Below are positions 57,901 through 64,000 of a DNA stretch of 64,000 bases, in pieces (position 1 is the stretch's first letter; the number at the start of each line of letters is the position of its first letter). This stretch comes from Whalleya microplaca (taxonomy: Eukaryota > Ascomycota > Sordariomycetes > Xylariales > Xylariaceae). The notes below the pieces were generated by a model. That model saw only the letters and a program-made list of their open reading frames with translations. It did not search any database and was not told where the DNA came from. The stretch covers positions 186,001-250,000 of the forward strand of contig MU385757.1 of NCBI GenBank assembly GCA_022497155.1, given 5' to 3'. Position numbers and translations under genes: made by a program.

Positions 57901-58336
57901 TAAACAATCGTCGAACCAGATATCGTTATGGAAGAGCTATCTCCAGTTCGGCATGCATTTTTAAACTATCTAGTCCCGAGTCAGGAAGTCTAAGACTCTA
58001 ATCTAAAGACATCCTAATAATTCTCTGGATACTCCACTTGAGAATCTTGTCAGGGGACGATCGATACGGCTCGTTTTGTGAAGCTTTAGCGTTATTTAAT
58101 AGCAACTTGGTATCAGTTAAGAAAAGCTTGGTCTACTTCCAAATATACAATAACTTCGGTGTATGTTGCTCATCAGTGGGAGTTTTCACCGACTTAAGTA
58201 TCGCAAGCTTTATACTCTCGAGGGTATATTAAAAACAATAATATTTACATGTGAGGAGTTTAGTCACCAACCTACCAAATGAATCCGGCAGAAAAACGTG
58301 AGCTGAACCCAATCGTTACAATTTAAAGGGCAATAT
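54965..58336. other. AT-rich desert with decayed elements
   Basis: No gene is supported over 3.4 kb. The left 900 bases include two overlapping short frames (55525-55761 and 55599-55817) and a perfect hairpin (55496-55518), perhaps the edge of an LTR. Bases 56000-58336 are AT- and TA-rich and full of stops in all frames, as expected after repeat-induced point mutation. Confidence 0.5.
55496..55518. repeat. Perfect 8-base inverted repeat (hairpin)
   Basis: GCGTTGGG and CCCAACGC flank a 7-base loop. It sits 7 bases inside TGTTGGAG (55489), a sequence resembling the start of fungal copia LTRs. Confidence 0.7.
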
Positions 58337-60826
58337 CTACCGTTGGTTCTTCCTCCACCAAGTACCCCATTCACCATCTGGCCGGTCCGCACTCTTAATA
58401 TCAGTAGGTGACTGCTTTGAGGTTGATGTCTTATCTGTTGCTTGGGACTGTCTTTCGTTATCTTTATCCTGGCTGGTAGTATCATCATTAACAGGGTCTG
58501 CCGTTTCGGGCCGTCTATCGTTATCTTTATCCTGGATAGTTATACCCTCAGCAAATAGCTCTGCCGCCTCGGATAGACCATCCGTAGAATCTCCCTGTGG
58601 GACGTTTCGTGGCTTAGAAAGTCCTGAAGTCTTATTAGGCCGATGATCGGTTGACGAGGGTGCCTTAGGACCACCCGTAGAATCTCTTTGTGGGACTTTT
58701 TGTGGCTTAGAGAGTCTTGAAGATTTATCAGGTCGATGCTTGGTTGACGAGGGTGCCTCAGAACCACCCGTAGAATCTCTCTGTAGGTCGTTTAGTAGCT
58801 TAGAAAGTCCCGAAGATTTATTAGGCCGATGCTTGGTTGATGAGGGTGCCTCAGGATTGACTACCGGTGACGTGTGTTGCAGATCCTGTATCACCTTTTT
58901 GATCTCGGCCGCTACGGAGAATATAGCTGAGCTAATCTGTTGCTCGATCCTCTCGTCTGATGCTTCTTCCGCGATATGTGGTTCTTTAACAGAGTTCCGT
59001 GCCGATGCGAGGGGTTCAGTATCTCCCATAGAGCCAGATTCAGACTCTGAAGCCTCATCGTCAGTGATTATGACTTCCTGCCGAGGCCAGGTGGCAACAC
59101 GATATGGTTTGGGACCCCTGTATTCGTTGTCCAGATTATAATTGTGAGCTTGAGAATCCTTGCGGAATAATGTAATAAAGTTTCCACCATATGTAGGAAG
59201 ACCCGTTGACATGCGACTTTTAAATTCTAGATCCCACTCAAGTACAGGGTTGGTCGTTAAAATATTGCCACCTCCTGGTACGTTGACGAATGGTGTTTGA
59301 ATCGTTGTCTCACGGAAGAGACGTGAGGATTGATGCAATTTCTTTCTATCAAATCGAGAAATCTCCTCGGGGGAGGTAGTGTAAAGCACGACGAGCCCAC
59401 CTGGATGCATCGCTTGTTCTAGTTCAGAAGAGAACGAGTCCGCGCGGGAGTGATCGATAAGTGCGTAATGAAGGAATGATTTACCACCTGACTTGTTCAG
59501 CCGATCTTTTAGGTACATGGACATACTCATGTGATAGAAGTCTACGTCCAACAGATAGCGTGCACGCTCAAAGTGATGCACATTCCTTAGCGCTGTGCGG
59601 AGGCAAGAAAGATGACTGTGGACAAAGTTTACCACAACATATCGAGATCGAAGATATGCGTAATACTTCCGGGCAACATCTTTGTCATGGCTCGCAAGTT
59701 CCGCAAGCATCGGACCATTTTCATGAGAGAGAAATTCGGGCGAAAATCTGAAGATGGCCTCAGTTAAGGGTCGTCCATTCGGAGGATTAGCCAAATGTAT
59801 GGCCTGCAATAGATGGAGAAGTAAAGATCCGTGACCAAGCTCGGTTCCAAGGATCTCAATAGTCTCCCCACTTGGTCTGTTGCTTGTGATATCAAGAGCA
59901 TGTTCAAGATGTAGATCTAGGAGGCTGACCACTAAAGAAGTTAGAGTTAGTATGTAAGGTATCGAAAACGAATGGGAATCATGACCTGTCCCAGCAGTTA
60001 CAATTCTAAGGATATTCCAGATCGATATGGTAGCTCCAACCGATGAGAGAAATAGGGGAGTGAAACATACTGGACCTTGCATCATTGGGTATCATCTACG
60101 ATCTTGATTAGCCTGGTACATCTACTCATTGAAGAATTGCCTGGTCAATACGCCCTCAGACCGATACAAGATATATAAATTATACAACATACAGGTGCTA
60201 TTTCGTCTGAGCCAAAAGGATAACATTTGATAGCATATGATGCAGATTTCCACTTGGTCCGAGGCGTTTTCACTGCAGGAGACGGTATCAGTATTTTCTC
60301 TTTCTAGATACCGAATGCAGATAGTAGTTGGGAGAGTCATAAGGCCTATGTCGCGTATATCCAAATATGGAATTATCAAATCTGAAATAGGATAGAAGGG
60401 ACGATAATCAACTCTGAATGTTACTTACTGAGGTAAGAAGCTAGTGTAGGCCTTTGGATTATGTATGTTTTCCCATCGTCAGTTTTGATGTAATCTCCCA
60501 GCTGCCGACCAATTATGTGCGAAGCGGGCATGCGAACACCCCCTTCGAGTTCTATAGCAGTCCCGGCCTCCAAGGGCGGCGTTAAAATGGCATTCTCGTC
60601 ATATTTGGGCTGCCTGCTACGGTATAACATCACAACGTCAAGCTCTAGATTCTGATTAGCAGGTCCCCAGGATCCCGTAGTTGCCTTATAAGCCATTACC
60701 TTCAACAGCACCGCTGGAAAAATTCCTATGTGCGTTCGGGAAAGCTGGTAGGTATCCCACCATTTTTCCGAGACACCGATAACAACGGTGTCGCCTAACC
60801 GAGTTGGCCGCTATCCTAGAAAGCAT
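58337..60826 (-). CDS. Trm61-like (tRNA m1A58 methyltransferase-type) mitochondrial paralogue, diverged
   Basis: Exon 1 (60826-60700) encodes an Arg-rich mitochondrial presequence (SRIAANSVRRHRCYRCLGKM, then RNFSSGAVE). Exon 2 (60644 to about 60427) encodes the N-terminal beta domain (ELDVVMLYRSRQPK, HIIGRQLGDYIKTDDGKTY, QRPTLASYL). From about 59942 to 58337 the Rossmann-like part is open: VVSLLDLHLEHALD, then ILGTELGHGSLLLHLLQAIH, where relatives have EAGTGHGS. The segment that normally joins these, with TPR and PADA motifs, is not clean between 60427 and 59943, so the middle splicing is unresolved and the gene may be damaged. After about residue 480 comes a Ser/Asp-rich tail with three 31-residue repeats. 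The altered SAM loop makes activity doubtful. Confidence 0.65.
58580..58857. repeat. Three coding 93-base tandem repeats
   Basis: Three units begin APSSTKHRPNK, APSSTKHRPDK and APSSTDHRPNK on the minus strand, each 31 residues long. DNA identity between neighbours is high, so the array is a recent duplication inside the Trm61-like gene. Confidence 0.9.
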
Positions 60827-61926
60827 TTTCGCTTCGGTAACATGCGGCCGGGAAACCCCTAAAAGTTGCAGCTCACAAGGAGCTGTACTTTTCTGTCTCC
60901 GGGTAGGTGCCGACACGGCATTTGGCCATTGGTTTGTGACAAGGAGTACACTGATGAATGAAAATATATCGAAGATGGGTGCACCTGGCAAGTTGTTGGA
61001 GTGCCAGGTGGCTATCAATCAACGAAGGATCAAAGTATCACGTGATAAGATTGTTGTGTGATGACCCTGGTCCGTGCACGAGGATGCTAATTAGGTCTAA
61101 TTGCATTTATGATATATAGGTATACAGGATCACAAGTGATGGCAGTTCTCAGTAGACGAGGCCTGCTGTAGACAAAACTTTTGGTATGAACTTTTGTAGA
61201 CGGATTAGCTCTGAGAATATGCATGCAAATACCTTAAGATAGATTCACTAAGTAACGATACTACTCTGAACTGTCATTGCCATAGGTTGGTGTTAGAGGG
61301 TCAATCGTACCTACACAGTGAGGTATAGTCAAATCCTTTGGAAATGCGTGTGGACAGACAACATCATACGAGGAACGATTATGAACTTGTCTTCGGTATT
61401 CGTTTTATTGGCCATAAGAATGAACTGTTGTGTAGGGTATAGGGTGATCTATAGACTATCGATAGAATAAATACTATATTATCTCGGTTGACTGATGTTT
61501 GAGGCTCTGCCGCATTGCTTATTTACTACTTCAACTTTTATGCCTCGATCGCTCAGACTGTAATTCAAGGGTACCTGTCTATCTGCTCAGTGCGCTTCCA
61601 GAAGAGGCTAGCTCAAGAATGGCTCAAGAAAAATAACAAGTATCGAAGCCCGGCAGAATACCACAGGAACGTTAGAAGAGAAAGCATCTCGCAGGTTCCA
61701 TACTCGATACTCCATACTCCGCGGGTCTTATCCGATATGACGATTGTCTCACCTTGTTGAGATTCAGCTGTCCAGGGCGGACATACATAATTGTAAGTAG
61801 AAGCCCCAGATTGACAAATCCAAGGCGCATCTCAGACACAAAGTGCGAGAATTCTTCGTTTCTTCTCTCTTTCTTCAGTATACTCTCGCAAGCCACTTCC
61901 CAAAAAAGAATAATTTCTCGGGCGAG

Positions 61927-62010
61927 TTACATACATACATACATACACACATACATACATATGCTTGCTGGTGGTGGTGGTGCTGCTGCTGCTACTGCCG
62001 CTGCGTCCGT
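61927..62010. repeat. (CATA)n followed by (GGT)n/(GCT)n microsatellites
   Basis: About eight CATA units at 61927-61961 are followed at once by GGT and GCT triplet runs at 61967-62005. Confidence 0.9.
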
Positions 62011-62391
62011 GGTCTGACTGCGTTTCGTTTTGCAACCCTAGCCCAGCAAGGTCAAGTGCAGTGCAGTGTGTCCCAGGTACCTGGCATGCAGGAGCGGCGA
62101 TCGCGAAGCCTCGCGCCAAAGTCCGCATCATGGGCGCATCCCATCGCATCGCATCGCCGACAGCAGGAAGTGGGAGCGCGCGTGCCGGTGGTGGGTGGTG
62201 ACACGGCATAGCGGACGCCACGCGTGCTAGGTATGTAGGGGCGCCGCAATTGCAGGTGCAGAGCGCAGGCAAGCTAGCAGGCGCGTTTCGCCGCCAAGGC
62301 ACGATGGCGTCGCAGGCGGGCAGGCATCGCGCACGCAACCGGACTTCCGCGGTGCGGCGATGGAAGGGTTGCCATATATGTAATGTACGAT

Positions 62392-62418
62392 GCAAGGCAA
62401 GGCAAGGCAAGGCAAGGC
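62392..62418. repeat. (GCAAG)n pentamer repeat
   Basis: About five tandem GCAAG units, with no coding frame across them. Confidence 0.9.
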
Positions 62419-64000
62419 GGGCCACGATATCACTACGACATACAAGGCGCTGGACATACGAGGATGGATGATGTAGTGGGTGTATATGTAATAGGTATAC
62501 CTACATACATGCGAGAGAGATATTAGGTAGGTTTCTCAGTGTAATATGTTCCGTGCAATACGCAGGGCCAACCGTGTGTGGCGGCTGATGGCACCGCTAA
62601 TATGCACATCGCAGGGCTGGCAGTTAATTGTCGCGCGTGTGTGGGCGATAACCCCGGACCTATTTGCTGGGACCCCATGCACGATCCTCGGGGAATACAA
62701 CCAGACCCAGATCGCGGGGACGGGAAAGGGGATCCAGGGAATCGTGTCTTCTGATTCTAGAAAGAAAAGGAAATCGACAACGACGTTGCATCGAATCTGA
62801 CAAGGGGTTCTGGCCTAATTAGACTGATATGGCCGAAGCTGCAGAAGTGAGCAACTGTCAGGAACGTTTGGGAAACTTGTGGTTGATCTTCAATCTCTCC
62901 CTGTTGGTAACAACGGTCGAGCTTTGATTGGTCAATTGAACCAGCTTGGTAACAAACCCAACAGATAGAGGGTTTCCCGAAGTATCTACATACTTACAAA
63001 CAGAGCAAGGGATATTGCGATACCGTCTCCCATCATCCCATGCCTATCCACCGGAACGCCATCGGCGGCACATTCAATCGACTGAAGTTGGCGGGATAAC
63101 TTCTTAGGATGCGAGTTCGTTTGAATCTCAATCCGCCGGAGCTCCCGTAATGGGAAAGAGACGAACCAGACGCCCGTGCAGTTCTTCACTATTAATACTA
63201 TTGATGTCTACTAATTTGCGGGAGATGATCAGTATTCCGCAAGACCGTACCATATACATAAGCTCTATCATATAAGTGAAAGAATATTAGCTAGACCTGT
63301 CGTTCATCCGTTGCTGTGTTGTAGCATGACTAGGAAACTCGTTGACGCTCAAGCCCGAACGCTGCAGTAATTGGACACAACAAGAGCCTGGAAGACAGGA
63401 TTGAAAACGTGAATCTTCCCTTCTCAGAAAGTGAAGCTTCGCAGTCAATACAATACACATGACTGTTTGGGCCGTCGGGTAATGGCAGCAGCAGCAAGCC
63501 GTATCCTTGAACCGGTCCGCCTTGACCGGGATCAGTACCCAGGAGCTTGGGTGTAATGATACCGATCAACACCATACAGAGTAACGGGATACCGGATTAG
63601 GTCCGTGGAAAGTGAGGCATGCGCGAGTTACCATTGAAGCCTCAATATCCCATATAGTCGGAAACGCTTTTGAGTCGTCCCAATGAGGGTGTGGACATCA
63701 AGACCTGACGGGCTCCCGCATCCGGGCTTCTGCAGCACCCAAGCCTTAAGAGGCTGGTGATATTGGATATATCGGCATCGATAGCCGACTTCAATGAATT
63801 GGTATTCGAACAAGAATCTCGAAGCTGCCTAACTCTTCATTAAAGATTACCTAGGGTATAGTAGAAATTGGATCCAAATGAGAGTGAGGATCCAAACATT
63901 GACACATGCAATCGGGAAAAGGGAGCTACGTGAGCTATCAGACCAAAGACCGCGGCACTAAGGACTCAACTACCTGTTCACGTTCGCATGAGTTCATGCG

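Larger units (their letters stand above)
60827..64000. other. Gene-poor right end with simple repeats
   Basis: I cannot support a gene here. The stretch 61900-62480 is unusually GC-rich with several short tandem repeats. Minus-strand frames at 63575-63330 and 63189-62986 contain some protein-like segments (KLLGTDPGQGGPVQGYGLLL; QLQSIECAADGVPVDRHGMM) that could be exons of an unrecognised gene, but I find no convincing joined model. Confidence 0.4.

Overview
The window is eukaryotic and looks like a filamentous ascomycete (Pezizomycotina). The genes are intron-rich, with short introns of about 50 to 150 bases that have GTRNGT-type donors, CTRAC-type branch sites and YAG acceptors. There is a multimodular NRPS, a HET-domain gene, fungal-only families such as DUF4202 and CorA-like, and AT-rich gene-poor blocks of the kind left by repeat-induced point mutation. 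I do not assign a genus. All coordinates of spliced genes were built by hand from splice signals and reading phase.

Layout. 1-2739 is the 3' end of an NRPS gene (end of A, then T, C, T), whose last carrier domain has lost its phosphopantetheine serine. 2740-5497 is a decayed, probably transposon-derived spacer. 5498-20641 is a dense housekeeping segment: a short kinesin-3 (-), a PPPDE/thioredoxin/PUL protein (-), Golgi GDPase (+), a Mg-chelatase/MoxR-like pseudo-ATPase (-), a putative mitochondrial low-complexity protein (-), the vacuolar Rab GTPase Ypt7/Rab7 (+) and an SLC35F-type transporter (+). 22051-28679 carries a heme-oxygenase-like protein, an allantoate-permease-family MFS transporter whose last splice junction I cannot reconcile, and a protein built from exon-sized repeats.

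28.7-46.8 kb is accessory in character. It holds a secreted SnoaL-like protein, a GPI-anchored mucin-like protein, a membrane-anchored pepsin-fold protein that lacks the first catalytic Asp, a HET gene, a broken CorA-like gene, a protein kinase and two small unknown proteins, separated by AT-rich gene-poor sequence. 47.8-55 kb returns to ordinary genes: a SANT-like nuclear protein, a cytochrome-b2-type FMN dehydrogenase, a DUF4202 protein and a wall-sensor-like membrane protein. 55-58.3 kb is an AT-rich desert. 58337-60826 is a strongly diverged Trm61-like mitochondrial methyltransferase with an altered SAM motif and a tail of three 31-residue repeats. 60.8-64 kb has no gene I can support, only simple repeats.

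The genes do not form one pathway. The NRPS fragment would be the end of a biosynthetic cluster that continues to the left. The kinesin, Gda1, Ypt7 and the transporter all serve the endomembrane system, but they probably lie together only as conserved gene order. The best candidates for something undescribed are the 35-47 kb island, the repeat-exon protein at 27.3 kb and the Trm61-like paralogue at 58-61 kb.
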